Shown here: piece after piece, positions 7,248 through 16,357 of the stretch | Layout of the letters: every line of letters begins with the position of its first letter | Position numbering within the stretch: position 1 is the first letter of the stretch | From: Rhodothermus sp. | GTDB lineage: Bacteria > Bacteroidota > Rhodothermia > Rhodothermales > Rhodothermaceae | Direction of reading: 5' to 3' | DNA: 64,000 nt | NCBI GenBank assembly: GCA_030950375.1 | Contig: JAUZRN010000030.1 | Span: 1-64,000, forward strand | Notes under the pieces: generated by a model | Told to the model about the DNA's origin: nothing | The model's database searches: none | The model's input: only the letters and a program-made list of their open reading frames with translations | Translations under genes and position numbers: made by a program

Positions 7248-8976
7248 GCAACAGGAGTGGGCTGATCGACTCATCGACGAGCTGGTGCGTTGTGGGGTGA
7301 CATGCTTCTGCATCGCCCCTGGCTCGCGGTCCACGCCGCTGGTGGCAGCCGTCGCCCGTCATCCGGCAGCCCAGGCTCTTGTCCATTATGATGAACGTGG
7401 AACGGCCTTCTGGGCCCTGGGCTATGGTCGGGCTACTGGACGCCCGGCCGCCTGGATCACCACGTCCGGCACGGCCGTCGCCAATGGATTGCCGGCCGTC
7501 GTCGAAGCCAGTCAGGATGAAATCCCCCTCCTGCTCCTTACGGCCGATCGACCGCCGGAGCTGCGCGACACCGGTGCCAATCAGACCATCGACCAGGTGA
7601 AGCTCTTCGGCGCCTACGTGCGCTGGCAGTTCGAATTGCCTGTGCCCGATTCTGACCTGGATCCGGCCCTGGTGCACACGACAGTGAACCAGGCCGTCTA
7701 TCGCAGCCTGCGGCCACCGGCGGGTCCTGTCCACCTGAACTGTCCATTCCGGGAGCCGCTGGTGCCCGAGCCCGACGAGCTTACCACCCTCAGGGCATCC
7801 GACAGGCCCTATACGCGCTATGCGGCGCCTGTCATGGTACCGGATCCAGCCGCTCTCGCCGACCTGGCGGCTCTGCTACGCACCGTGGCCCGCGGAATTG
7901 TGATTGCAGGACGCCTGCGCACGGCGGAAGCAGTTGCCGCCGCGGCAAAGCTGGCCGCGCATCTGGGCTGGCCTCTGTTGCCCGACGTGACCTCCGGACT
8001 GCGGCTGGGGGCCGGGCGGTTTCCGCAGGTGCCGTTTGCCGAACTGCTCCTGACCGATCCGGAACAGGCAGCCCGTACGCTGCGACCGGAAGCCGTACTG
8101 CATCTGGGGGGACGCTTCGTCTCCAAACGCCTGTTGCAGTTCGTGAAGGCCAGCCAGCTTCGCTGCTATGCCCACGTGCATGATAGCCCGATCCGGCTCG
8201 ACCCGGAGCACCGGGTAACGTTTCGGCTGGAGGCCGACGTTGCCCGTGCCTGCACGGCCCTGACCGAGACGTTGCCGGCTGCAGACAGGCCGTCTGCATG
8301 GAGTCAGCACTGGCAGCAGGCCAACGAAGCCGCTCGCAGACGCCTGCAGCAGCTGTTCCAGCACGGAGAGCTGGCCGAACCAGATGTTGCCTGGCATCTG
8401 ACCCGCTGGCTGCCTCCAACGCACGGACTGGTGCTGGCCAGTAGTCTGCCCGTACGGCTTGTGCAGACCTGGGCGGCGCCTGACGGCGCACAACCACCGG
8501 TAGCCGCCAACCGGGGGGCCAGCGGAATCGATGGCACGGTAGCCACGACAGCCGGCTTTGCCACGGGACTGGAACGTCCGGTAACCCTGCTGATCGGTGA
8601 TCTGGCGCTACTGCATGATCTGAACAGCCTGGCGCTGCTGCGCGATCGGCCCGTCGTGGCCGTGGTGCTGAACAACGACGGCGGCGGCATTTTTTCTTTT
8701 CTACCCGTTGCGCGCCATACGGAAATGTTCGAGCCGTTTTTCGGAACGCCGCACAGGTTGCGGTTTGCGCACGCAGCTCATCTGTTCGGGTTGGCCTACG
8801 AGGCCCCTCGAACGCTTCAAGAACTGGAGCAGGCCTATCGCGAAGCCACCCGCCGTGCTACGGCTACGCTGATTGAGGTGCGTACTGAGCGTACCCGGAC
8901 CTATACCCGCTGGCAGGAGCTGGAGGCAGCACTGGCCGACGTTCGCGAAGCCTTCTACGAGCCGCTCAGCTCCTGA
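7228..8976 (+). CDS. menD: 2-succinyl-5-enolpyruvyl-6-hydroxy-3-cyclohexene-1-carboxylate synthase
   Basis: A 582-residue thiamin-diphosphate enzyme joining isochorismate and 2-oxoglutarate. The N-terminus (EWADRLIDELVRCGV, FCIAPGSRSTPL, HYDERGTAFWALG) is characteristic. The ThDP/Mg site is GDLALLHDLNSL to NNDGGGIFSFLP. The start is a TTG at 7228, inside the menF end; no ATG or GTG fits the conserved N-terminus, so a weak start coupled to menF translation is likely. The stop overlaps the convergent gene by 22 bases. Confidence 0.93.
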   Translation: MSFDVCKQQEWADRLIDELVRCGVTCFCIAPGSRSTPLVAAVARHPAAQALVHYDERGTAFWALGYGRATGRPAAWITTSGTAVANGLPAVVEASQDEIPLLLLTADRPPELRDTGANQTIDQVKLFGAYVRWQFELPVPDSDLDPALVHTTVNQAVYRSLRPPAGPVHLNCPFREPLVPEPDELTTLRASDRPYTRYAAPVMVPDPAALADLAALLRTVARGIVIAGRLRTAEAVAAAAKLAAHLGWPLLPDVTSGLRLGAGRFPQVPFAELLLTDPEQAARTLRPEAVLHLGGRFVSKRLLQFVKASQLRCYAHVHDSPIRLDPEHRVTFRLEADVARACTALTETLPAADRPSAWSQHWQQANEAARRRLQQLFQHGELAEPDVAWHLTRWLPPTHGLVLASSLPVRLVQTWAAPDGAQPPVAANRGASGIDGTVATTAGFATGLERPVTLLIGDLALLHDLNSLALLRDRPVVAVVLNNDGGGIFSFLPVARHTEMFEPFFGTPHRLRFAHAAHLFGLAYEAPRTLQELEQAYREATRRATATLIEVRTERTRTYTRWQELEAALADVREAFYEPLSS

Positions 8977-9848
8977 TAGACTGCCCGGATGGCATTGGGA
9001 ATGCCCTGCGGCCAGCTTTCCACATAGTGCTCCGGAAACTCCGGCAACCGATCGACTACCAGCTCGTCAATGGATTTGCCCGCCTTGATCCCGGCATCCA
9101 CATAGCGCCGCAATCCTTCCAGAAAATCACGCATCACCAGCAAATCGGCACGCCCCCCGACCACCCCATACTTCGGATGACCATGGCCGAAAATGAACTG
9201 GGTCTCGTCGTCGTAGGTGGCGTGCAGACGCTCCAGCGCCGCGATCCAGCCTTCGGTCGTCGCACCGCCTGGCAGATCAATGAAGCAGGGCATCCGATTG
9301 AAGACCAGGTCGCCCACGTGTACGATGTTGGCTTTTTCAAAGTGAATGATCGCATCGCCACCGGTATGGGCCGGACCATAGTAGATGATGTGCACGCGTT
9401 CGTCGCCAGCCTCAAGCGTGAGCGCATCGTCGAACGTGCGGCTGGCATAGACCTGCCGGTCGAGCGTGCCTTGTTGCTCGGCAGCGCGTCGTTGCAGTAC
9501 GGGCACATTGCGATGGGCGATAATCTGGCGGGCGTGCGATTTCAGCGCGACGTTGCCGGCTGTGTGGTCCCGATGGTGATGCGTGTTGATGAGCGCGTCG
9601 ATCATGCGGTCGGTGCGTTGCTGCAGGCCTTCCCAGCACTGCGTGGCCGTCTCGGGAAACTGCGCATCGACCACAATCAGCGCTGCTTCCGTAGCCAGCC
9701 AGCCGATTGTGCCACCCCGTCCGAGGAAGAGGCCGACGTTACGACGTAGGGGACGAAACGACGATGCCTGCAGGCGAATGCCTCGGGGAGAGAGCAAGGG
9801 TAGTAGCGTGGCGGCGAGCGTCTGTTGCAAAAAAGTGCGTCGGTTCAT
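8955..9848 (-). CDS. MBL-fold metallo-hydrolase with Tat-like signal
   Basis: A 297-residue protein starting at ATG 9848 behind GGAGGAGCG. Residues 1-25 (NRRTFLQQTLAATLLPLL) resemble a twin-arginine signal, suggesting periplasmic location. The metal-binding HxHxDH motif is present as HHHRDH within NTHHHRDHTAGN. A later Asp (HVGDLVFNRMPCF) and His (FGHGHPKYG) complete the dinuclear zinc site. The substrate is unknown; quinoprotein-relay, lactonase or beta-lactamase-like roles are all possible. It is divergent from the molybdenum hydroxylase genes, with 162 bases between. Confidence 0.85.
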   Translation of the reverse strand: MNRRTFLQQTLAATLLPLLSPRGIRLQASSFRPLRRNVGLFLGRGGTIGWLATEAALIVVDAQFPETATQCWEGLQQRTDRMIDALINTHHHRDHTAGNVALKSHARQIIAHRNVPVLQRRAAEQQGTLDRQVYASRTFDDALTLEAGDERVHIIYYGPAHTGGDAIIHFEKANIVHVGDLVFNRMPCFIDLPGGATTEGWIAALERLHATYDDETQFIFGHGHPKYGVVGGRADLLVMRDFLEGLRRYVDAGIKAGKSIDELVVDRLPEFPEHYVESWPQGIPNAIRAVYQELSGS

Positions 9849-10010
9849 AGGGCGCTCCTCCAGTTTAGGTGCAGCGCTACGGTTCAGGTACCACAGCGTA
9901 CGTAACGCTTGCATGACAGCAAATCTTTTTGTAAATGTACGAAAAATGGGTATGGGCGTGAAAGGAGGTGAAGCAAGCCCTGTCCGCAGCGAAACCAAAA
10001 CAATGCGCGC

Positions 10011-10487
10011 ATGGCACGATTGGAATTGCTGGTCAACGGGCATCGACACACGGTTGAGGTGCCGCCCGACATGCCGTTGCTCTGGGTGTTGCGGGATGTG
10101 CTGGGGTTGAAGGGGACCAAATACGGTTGTGGGAAGGCGCTCTGTGGAGTCTGTACGGTGCATCTGAACGGCACCCCGGTGCGCTCGTGCGTGCTGCCGG
10201 TTTCGGCCGTAGTTGGTCAGCCCATTACTACGATTGAAGGGTTGGATCCGCAGGGAGACCATCCGCTGCAGCGGGCCTGGCGTGAGCTCAATGTGCCGCA
10301 ATGTGGCTACTGCCAGGCCGGCCAGCTCATGACGGCCGCTGCGCTACTGCAGCAGAACCCGAATCCTACCGACGAAGACATCATCGCCGCCATGGCCGGT
10401 AATCTGTGCCGGTGCGGTACCTACTACCGTATTCGTCAGGCGATTCATCGGGCCGCAGAAATTATGCGGCAGGAGGGGACGCAATGA
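10011..10487 (+). CDS. 2Fe-2S subunit of a molybdenum hydroxylase (isoquinoline 1-oxidoreductase type)
   Basis: A 158-residue small subunit. It has a plant-type ferredoxin cluster (C40, C45, C48, C60) and a second all-helical 2Fe-2S domain (C98, C101, C133, C135 in QCGYCQAGQ and [12 protein letters not shown]). It passes electrons from the molybdenum centre of the partner protein to an external acceptor. The next gene starts within its stop codon (ATGA). No FAD subunit is present, which fits the two-subunit IorAB/aldehyde dehydrogenase type rather than three-subunit xanthine dehydrogenases. Confidence 0.92.
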   Translation: MARLELLVNGHRHTVEVPPDMPLLWVLRDVLGLKGTKYGCGKALCGVCTVHLNGTPVRSCVLPVSAVVGQPITTIEGLDPQGDHPLQRAWRELNVPQCGYCQAGQLMTAAALLQQNPNPTDEDIIAAMAGNLCRCGTYYRIRQAIHRAAEIMRQEGTQ

Positions 10488-12706
10488 ACGGCTATGAATG
10501 GATGCAGGAGCGCCTGGAAGCTCGCCGTAATCCGGCGATGCTCAGCCGGCGGACCTTTTTGCAGGTGAGTGTCGCCGCTACGGGTGGGCTGCTCGTCAGT
10601 GGACTGGTCCCCAGCCTTGGGAAGGCAGTGGCCGAAGAGTCGGTAGCGCTGAACCCCTATGTACAGATCGACCCGGATGGTACGGTCCGCATCTATGTCC
10701 CGAAGTCCGAGATGGGACAGGGAGTACGCACGGCGCTCTCCATGCTGGTGGCTGAGGAGCTGGATGTTGACTGGGAGCAGGTGCGTGTGATGCAGGCGCC
10801 GCTTGATCCGAAGTACGGTAACCAGGGAACAGGGGGGAGCAGTAGCGTTCGCACCCGCTGGCAGGAACTCCGGGAAGCCGGAGCGATAGCGCGAGCCCTG
10901 CTCGTCGAAGCGGCTGCCCGACGCTGGGGCGTTGCATCCTCCCGCTGCCGCACGGATAAGGGGCAGGTGCTCCACCCGAACGGACATGACACCCTGAGCT
11001 ATGGCGAGCTGGCGGCCGAAGCGGCCCGGCTGGAGCCACCGGCTTCGGTGCGCCTGAAGGATCCGGCCGATTTTCGGCTGATCGGCCACCCCCGAAGCAG
11101 CGTGGACATCCCCGACATCGTCACGGGAAGGGCCACCTATGGCATTGACGTGCGCGTGCCGGGCATGCTGGTGGCCAGTGTAGCGCGGTGTCCATACGTA
11201 GCCGGTCGGCTGATCCGGTATGACGATACGGCCGCCCGTCAGATCCCTGGCGTGCGTGCGGTGGTTGAGGTGCCGGCCATCGGCGACGACGTACATGTGC
11301 GGCCGGGAGTAGCGGTGGTGGCCGAACATACCTGGGCGGCGATGAAAGGGCGGCAGGCGCTCCGGATCGAATGGGAGGCTGGCGATACCGATCGACATCG
11401 CTCAGCGGTTTACCTGGAGCAGATGCAGGCGCTTATTGCCGAGCCAGGACAGGTGGTGCGTGAACGGGGTTCGGTGGAGAAGGCCCTGACGCAGACAGAC
11501 CGTCGTCTTGAAGCCACCTATGTGCTTCCCTTTCTGGCGCACGCCCCCATGGAACCCATGAACGCAACCGCACACGTCGAAGGCAATCGATGCACGATCT
11601 GGGCACCTGTGCAGATTCCCGCCTGGGTCGCCAGCGCTACAGCCCGTGCCCTGGGCATTCCTGAGCGGAACGTGCGTGTCTTTATCACGCTACTGGGAGG
11701 CGGCTTCGGACGGCGACTGAATCCGGACTATGCGGTCGAGGCCGCGCTGATCTCAAAGGCCGTAGGCGCCCCCGTGCAGGTGGTCTGGACGCGCGAAGAT
11801 GACCTGCAGTTTGATTTTTACCGCCCCATGGCCGTGCATCGCCTTCAGGCTGCACTGGACGCTAATGGGCGGCCGCTGGCCTGGTATCACCGCCTGGTTT
11901 CCACGTCGATCCGCGCCACGCTGCAGGGACCCGATGCGCCCGAGCAGCACCGCTCCGAAGTGGGTGGGGCCGATCTGCTGCCGTATCGCGTACCCAACTG
12001 GCGGCTGGAGTACCGGCCGTTCCAGAGTCCCCTACCCCGTGGATGGTGGCGGTCGGTCGATCATACGCATACGGCTTTCGCCGTCGAGAGCTTCATCGAT
12101 GAACTGGCAGCCGCTGCCGGGCGCGATCCGCTGGCGTATCGCCTGGAACTGTTCGATATGGAAGCGCGCACCGACGGGCCGTATGGCTACGATCCGGTTC
12201 GGCTGCGGCGTGTGCTGGAGCTGGCGGCCGAAAAGGCTGCCTGGGGCCGAGCGCTCCCGGAAGGTCACGCGCTGGGTATCGCCTGCCACTGGTCGTTTGC
12301 CAGCTATGCCGCCGAAGTAATCGAAGTGTCCGTGGACAACAACGGCCAGGTGCACGTGCATCGGGTGGTGGCCGTGCTGGATTGCGGCCGTGTCGTCAAT
12401 CCGAGCGGGGCCGAGGCCCAGGTGATCAGTGGCGTGCTCGATGGCCTGTGGACGGCGCTCAAGGCCGAGATTGTGCTGGAAAACGGTCGCGTTGCCACGA
12501 CCAACTTCGACACCTACCCGTTGCTCCGTCAGAACGAGCTCCCACCAGCCATCACCGTCCATTTTGTGCAGAGCGAAGCCGCCCCCACCGGCCTGGGCGA
12601 GCCCCCGGTGCCACCCGTAGCGCCCGCGCTGGCCAATGCGATCTATGCAGCTACAGGCCACCGCATTCGACAACTTCCTATCCGGGCCGAGATGCTGCGC
12701 GGATAA
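10484..12706 (+). CDS. molybdopterin-binding subunit of xanthine dehydrogenase family (IorB type)
   Basis: A 740-residue large subunit. The ATG at 10484 overlaps the small subunit stop. A twin-arginine signal ([18 protein letters not shown], about 21-38) predicts export of the folded enzyme with its partner to the periplasm. Features include [18 protein letters not shown], the GGGFGRR loop and [17 protein letters not shown] near the C-terminus, where the catalytic Glu of this family lies. It oxidises N-heterocycles or aldehydes; the true substrate cannot be read from sequence. It ends six bases from the convergent protoglobin gene. Confidence 0.9.
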   Translation: MNGYEWMQERLEARRNPAMLSRRTFLQVSVAATGGLLVSGLVPSLGKAVAEESVALNPYVQIDPDGTVRIYVPKSEMGQGVRTALSMLVAEELDVDWEQVRVMQAPLDPKYGNQGTGGSSSVRTRWQELREAGAIARALLVEAAARRWGVASSRCRTDKGQVLHPNGHDTLSYGELAAEAARLEPPASVRLKDPADFRLIGHPRSSVDIPDIVTGRATYGIDVRVPGMLVASVARCPYVAGRLIRYDDTAARQIPGVRAVVEVPAIGDDVHVRPGVAVVAEHTWAAMKGRQALRIEWEAGDTDRHRSAVYLEQMQALIAEPGQVVRERGSVEKALTQTDRRLEATYVLPFLAHAPMEPMNATAHVEGNRCTIWAPVQIPAWVASATARALGIPERNVRVFITLLGGGFGRRLNPDYAVEAALISKAVGAPVQVVWTREDDLQFDFYRPMAVHRLQAALDANGRPLAWYHRLVSTSIRATLQGPDAPEQHRSEVGGADLLPYRVPNWRLEYRPFQSPLPRGWWRSVDHTHTAFAVESFIDELAAAAGRDPLAYRLELFDMEARTDGPYGYDPVRLRRVLELAAEKAAWGRALPEGHALGIACHWSFASYAAEVIEVSVDNNGQVHVHRVVAVLDCGRVVNPSGAEAQVISGVLDGLWTALKAEIVLENGRVATTNFDTYPLLRQNELPPAITVHFVQSEAAPTGLGEPPVPPVAPALANAIYAATGHRIRQLPIRAEMLRG

Positions 12707-12712
12707 GGACAC

Positions 12713-13303
12713 TCAAAAGTCGCCCTCACGAGCATAAGGATAGCTCCACAGTACCACCTGCAACGTGACCGCCTTGAACCAGGCCTGGTGCATTTTTTCT
12801 ACCTCCTCCGGCGGATGCCCCTTGCGCGCCAGAAAATCGCGTATGGTCAAAGTGATAGGTACAATGAAGGCAATCAGATAACGCAAGGGCACATGAGGAG
12901 GCGCGGTCACGCCATCGGTCTGGTTTTTCTTGGTGCGATGATGCCGGAGACCGATTTCCATCTGGTAGTTGAGCCAGTCCTGATCGTACGGACGCCGGCA
13001 GGTATCCAGGATCCATTGACCAAAGCGAGCCCGCACGCGCTCCAGGTACTCCTGAATGGGACGACCCTCAGGATCCTGAAAGTAATAGATCAGATGCGGA
13101 TGACTCCCCACAAAACTGTACCATAGATCCAGCACCGCCTCAATCTGGTCTTCCAGCACGTCACCGGCCATACGCAGATAATGGACGTCTTCGTCGGTAA
13201 AGAGTACGGTCTGTTTTAGCTGGGCGAATGCTTCCATCGAAAGCGGCGAACGGGCCACGTCAGGCTGGCCGTAGGTGTAACCGGGAATTGTTTGCGTTGT
13301 CAT
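12713..13303 (-). CDS. protoglobin (single-domain haem sensor/binder)
   Basis: A 196-residue single-domain protoglobin. The strongly typical stretch EIGLRHHRTKKNQTD holds the proximal haem ligand, H121 or H122. Other marks are the aromatic-rich N-terminal helices and the HVPLRYLIAF segment. It has no attached output domain, so it is either an O2/NO/CO-binding protein or a sensor acting through a partner. It is divergently transcribed from a LysR regulator across a 99-base region with paired inverted repeats, which makes that regulator its likely controller. Confidence 0.88.
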   Translation of the reverse strand: MTTQTIPGYTYGQPDVARSPLSMEAFAQLKQTVLFTDEDVHYLRMAGDVLEDQIEAVLDLWYSFVGSHPHLIYYFQDPEGRPIQEYLERVRARFGQWILDTCRRPYDQDWLNYQMEIGLRHHRTKKNQTDGVTAPPHVPLRYLIAFIVPITLTIRDFLARKGHPPEEVEKMHQAWFKAVTLQVVLWSYPYAREGDF

Positions 13304-13348
13304 GGCTGCGTGGTCGTTGGGTGAAACTTGCTATCAAAAAGCTAAAAG

Positions 13349-13394
13349 CTTATCTTCGATAAGTAAAATATTTTAAATTTCTAACTACGATAAT
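13349..13394. promoter_or_regulatory. paired LysR-type operator between protoglobin and regulator genes
   Basis: A perfect palindrome CTTATC-TTC-GATAAG lies at 13349-13363, and its right half recurs imperfectly as TACGATAAT at 13386-13394. The matching parts are 31 bases apart, three helical turns. The region is sharply AT-rich compared with its surroundings. A strong recognition site plus a weaker activation site is the usual LysR layout. Confidence 0.6.
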
Positions 13395-13402
13395 ATTTGC
13401 TT

Positions 13403-14311
13403 ATGGAACTGCGAGCATTGCGCTACCTGCTGGCCGTGGCCGAGGCAGGAAACTTCACGCGGGCGGCCGAGCGCTGTTTCGTTTCGCAGCCAGCCCTTTC
13501 GCAGCAGATTCGCAAGCTGGAGGAGGAGCTGGGTGAGGTGCTGGTGGATCGGTCGTTGACTCCGGTTCGGTTGACAGCGGCCGGTGAGGTAGTAGTAGCT
13601 CATGCGCGGCGCATGCTGGCCGAGCTGGCGGCCATGCGCGTAGCGTTGGACGAGCTACAGGGGCTTCGGCGTGGACATCTGATCATTGGGGCTGTCCAGA
13701 CAGTGCGAACGTACCTGATGCCTTATGCAGTGACCACGTTCGCCCGCACCTATCCCGACGTGCGACTGCAGGTGCTGGAGCTGCCGGCCGATGAAGTGGA
13801 AGCCGGGGTGCTGGAAGGTCGCTTTCACCTGGGTTTAAGCTTTGTGCCGACCGTACAGGAAGGGCTGGACACCGAACCGTTGTTTACAGAGGAGCTGGTA
13901 TTGATTGTACCGCCGGATCATGCGCTGGCGGGCCAGCAGGTGGTGCCGCTGGAAGTGCTGGCACAGACCCCGTTGGCCCTGTTGCCGGCCATGTATTGTA
14001 CCCGACGGTTATGGGATCGGTGGGTTCGAGCGGTGGGTTTGCATCCCAGGATCCGTCTGGAGATGAACACCATTGAAGGCCTGCTGCATGCGGTTCGGAT
14101 GCTGGGCATGGCGACGGTGTTGCCCGCCTTGACGTTGCATCTCGAAATCGCGCATGATTTGCGGGCGGTGCGGCTTCCGAGGCCACCGTGTCGTACAGTG
14201 GGGATTATCTATCGCCAAGGTGCCTACCGCTGTCTGGCAGCGCGCACCTTTGCGGAGGTGTTGCGGTCCTGGCGTAGAACGGTGCGGAACGGACAGGCGG
14301 CTGCTGCGTGA
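13403..14311 (+). CDS. LysR family transcriptional regulator
   Basis: A 302-residue regulator. The N-terminal winged helix-turn-helix is clear (MELRALRYLLAVAEAGNF, then RCFVSQPALSQQIRKLEEEL). It is followed by a linker helix and a periplasmic-binding-like effector domain (RGHLIIGAVQTVRTYLMPY onwards). The ATG at 13403 matches the family N-terminus; a TTG six bases upstream is less likely. It probably binds the palindromes just upstream and controls itself and protoglobin. The effector is unknown. Its end overlaps menA (GTGA), so it may also be co-transcribed with menaquinone genes. Confidence 0.9.
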   Translation: MELRALRYLLAVAEAGNFTRAAERCFVSQPALSQQIRKLEEELGEVLVDRSLTPVRLTAAGEVVVAHARRMLAELAAMRVALDELQGLRRGHLIIGAVQTVRTYLMPYAVTTFARTYPDVRLQVLELPADEVEAGVLEGRFHLGLSFVPTVQEGLDTEPLFTEELVLIVPPDHALAGQQVVPLEVLAQTPLALLPAMYCTRRLWDRWVRAVGLHPRIRLEMNTIEGLLHAVRMLGMATVLPALTLHLEIAHDLRAVRLPRPPCRTVGIIYRQGAYRCLAARTFAEVLRSWRRTVRNGQAAAA

Positions 14312-15270
14312 AGGAGGCCGTCCCCGTAGAGCAGGAACGCAACGACACCATGGCGGACGGATTCGGTTCGACGACCTCGGTACCGGCCCTGCCGCGCTGG
14401 CGCGTCTGGGTGCTGGCGGCGCGTCCCAAAACGCTGACGGCAGCCCTCGCCCCTGTGCTTATGGGTACGGCTCTGGCCTGGGCCGATGGTGGTTTCCACT
14501 TGCCCTCGGCGTTGCTGGCCCTGGTCGGTGCTTTGCTGATTCAGATTGGGACAAACTTCGCTAACGATTATGCCGACTACCTGAAGGGCGCTGATACGGC
14601 TACCCGTAAAGGACCCCTTCGGGTTACGGCAGCGGGCCTGGTAACACCGGACGCCATGCGGCGGGCCACGACGCTGGTGTTTGCGCTGGCCATCGTGGCC
14701 GGACTTTACCTGATCTGGCGGGGAGGCTGGCCGGTGCTGGTTATTGGGTTGCTTTCGATCCTCTTTGGCATCCTGTACACGAGCAGTCGGTACGCGCTGG
14801 CCTATCTGGGACTGGGAGAGCTCTTCGTGCTCATCTTCTTCGGACCGGTGGCCGTAGGCGGCACCTACTACGTACAGACGCTCACCATCACGCCAGAAGT
14901 GCTTCTGATGGGGTTGGCGCCGGGGCTTATTTCGACGGGCATCTTGCTGGTGAACAACGTGCGGGACATTGAAGAAGATCGGCAGGCCGGTAAGCGAACG
15001 CCTGTGGTGCGCTTCGGACGAACCTTCGGAGTTGTGCTGTATGCCTTCTGCCTGCTGGGAGCCCTGTGGCTGCCGGTTATCTGGTATCTGCTGACCTACC
15101 GGCATGGTGGCGCACTGGCTGTCCTGGCGTTGCTACCAGCCAGCGTGCGTGCCATCTGGACGCTGGCGCGGGAGCGAGAAGGGCCCGTGTTGAATGCGTT
15201 GCTGGCGGCCACCGGACGCCTGCTGCTGCTGTACAGCCTGCTGTTCTCAGTGGGATGGATACTGACCTGA
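14308..15270 (+). CDS. menA: 1,4-dihydroxy-2-naphthoate polyprenyltransferase
   Basis: A 320-residue UbiA-family membrane enzyme that attaches the isoprenoid tail to dihydroxynaphthoate. The two Asp-rich motifs are NDYADYLKGAD (about 86-96) and NNVRDIEEDRQAGKRT (about 216-231). Eight or nine hydrophobic helices are visible. The GTG start at 14308 is coupled to the LysR stop; ATG at 14350 is a reasonable alternative because the first 14 residues are not conserved in character. menC follows after seven bases. Confidence 0.93.
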   Translation: MKEAVPVEQERNDTMADGFGSTTSVPALPRWRVWVLAARPKTLTAALAPVLMGTALAWADGGFHLPSALLALVGALLIQIGTNFANDYADYLKGADTATRKGPLRVTAAGLVTPDAMRRATTLVFALAIVAGLYLIWRGGWPVLVIGLLSILFGILYTSSRYALAYLGLGELFVLIFFGPVAVGGTYYVQTLTITPEVLLMGLAPGLISTGILLVNNVRDIEEDRQAGKRTPVVRFGRTFGVVLYAFCLLGALWLPVIWYLLTYRHGGALAVLALLPASVRAIWTLAREREGPVLNALLAATGRLLLLYSLLFSVGWILT

Positions 15271-15277
15271 GGCGACG

Positions 15278-16357
15278 ATGCCTGAAGTTACCTGGCGACT
15301 GTTTCGCTTTCGGCTGCCACTGACGCGGCCACTTCCGTCGGGGGCAGTAGTACGGCAGGGATGGCTGGTGCAGGTCCAGGGTGAGGAGGCTGTGGGATGG
15401 GGGGAGGTGGCCCCCCTGCCAGGATTCAGCAGGGAGACCCCGGAAGCAGCTATACGCGCCCTGCAGGACTGGCTGCCGCGGCTGTCTTTACTGCCAGCGA
15501 CTGCTACATTTATGGAATATGGGGAGGCGCTGGTGCCGATGCTTGCCGGAGCGCCAGCTTCGGTGCGATGGGGACTGGAGCTGGCACTTGCCCAGTGGCA
15601 GGCGACCCGTCAGGGCCGGCGACTCGATACCTGGCTGGCGTCCGATCCACTGACAGTGGTAGCGATGAACGCACTGGTAGCGGCACAAGGGCAGGAGGAC
15701 GTTGCGCAACTGGCGGCAATTCGAGCAGCCGGATACCGGACAGTCAAGCTCAAAGTAGGTGAATATGTTTGGGAGGAAGCAGTGCGGTGGGTGCGGCGGT
15801 TCCGGGAGATACTGGGTCCTGAAGTGACGCTGCGCGTGGATGCCAACCGGGCCTGGTCGTTGCGGGAGGCACTGGCATTTGCCGAGGCGGTGGCCGACCA
15901 GGGGATCGCTTACATCGAAGAACCCGTGCGCGATCCGGAGCAGTTGCAGGCATTCGTGCGGCAGAGTCCAGTGCCGGCTGCGCTGGACGAAACGCTGGCC
16001 GAGCAACCGGAAACACCGCTACATTACTGGGAGGGGGTAGCGGCGGTGGTCCTGAAGCCGGCCCTGATAGGTGGACTGTGGCACGCCTGGCAGCGTGCGC
16101 AGGAGGCAAAAGCACTGGGCATGGCCGTGGTCTGGAGTGCGGCTTTTGAGGCCGGAATCGGCACGCGTGGACTGCTGGCACTGGCCGCCGCTTCTCGAAG
16201 CACAGCCGCAGCCGGGCTGGATCCTTACCACTGGCTGGCCGACGATGTGGTGCATCCCCGGCTGCACCTGCAACCCCTGACCGCGGTGGCTGAAGCGCTG
16301 ACCGGACCCTGGCAACACAATCCGGCTGTACTGGAAGAGATCAATGTCTGCGCGTGA
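15278..16357 (+). CDS. menC: o-succinylbenzoate synthase
   Basis: A 359-residue enolase-superfamily enzyme dehydrating SHCHC to o-succinylbenzoate. The catalytic frame is visible: KxK in TVKLKVGEY, the metal ligands in LRVDANRAW and YIEEPV, and the second Lys in VVLKPALIGG. It is located between menA and menE and overlaps menE by 14 bases, which supports MenC over other superfamily members. Confidence 0.9.
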   Translation: MPEVTWRLFRFRLPLTRPLPSGAVVRQGWLVQVQGEEAVGWGEVAPLPGFSRETPEAAIRALQDWLPRLSLLPATATFMEYGEALVPMLAGAPASVRWGLELALAQWQATRQGRRLDTWLASDPLTVVAMNALVAAQGQEDVAQLAAIRAAGYRTVKLKVGEYVWEEAVRWVRRFREILGPEVTLRVDANRAWSLREALAFAEAVADQGIAYIEEPVRDPEQLQAFVRQSPVPAALDETLAEQPETPLHYWEGVAAVVLKPALIGGLWHAWQRAQEAKALGMAVVWSAAFEAGIGTRGLLALAAASRSTAAAGLDPYHWLADDVVHPRLHLQPLTAVAEALTGPWQHNPAVLEEINVCA

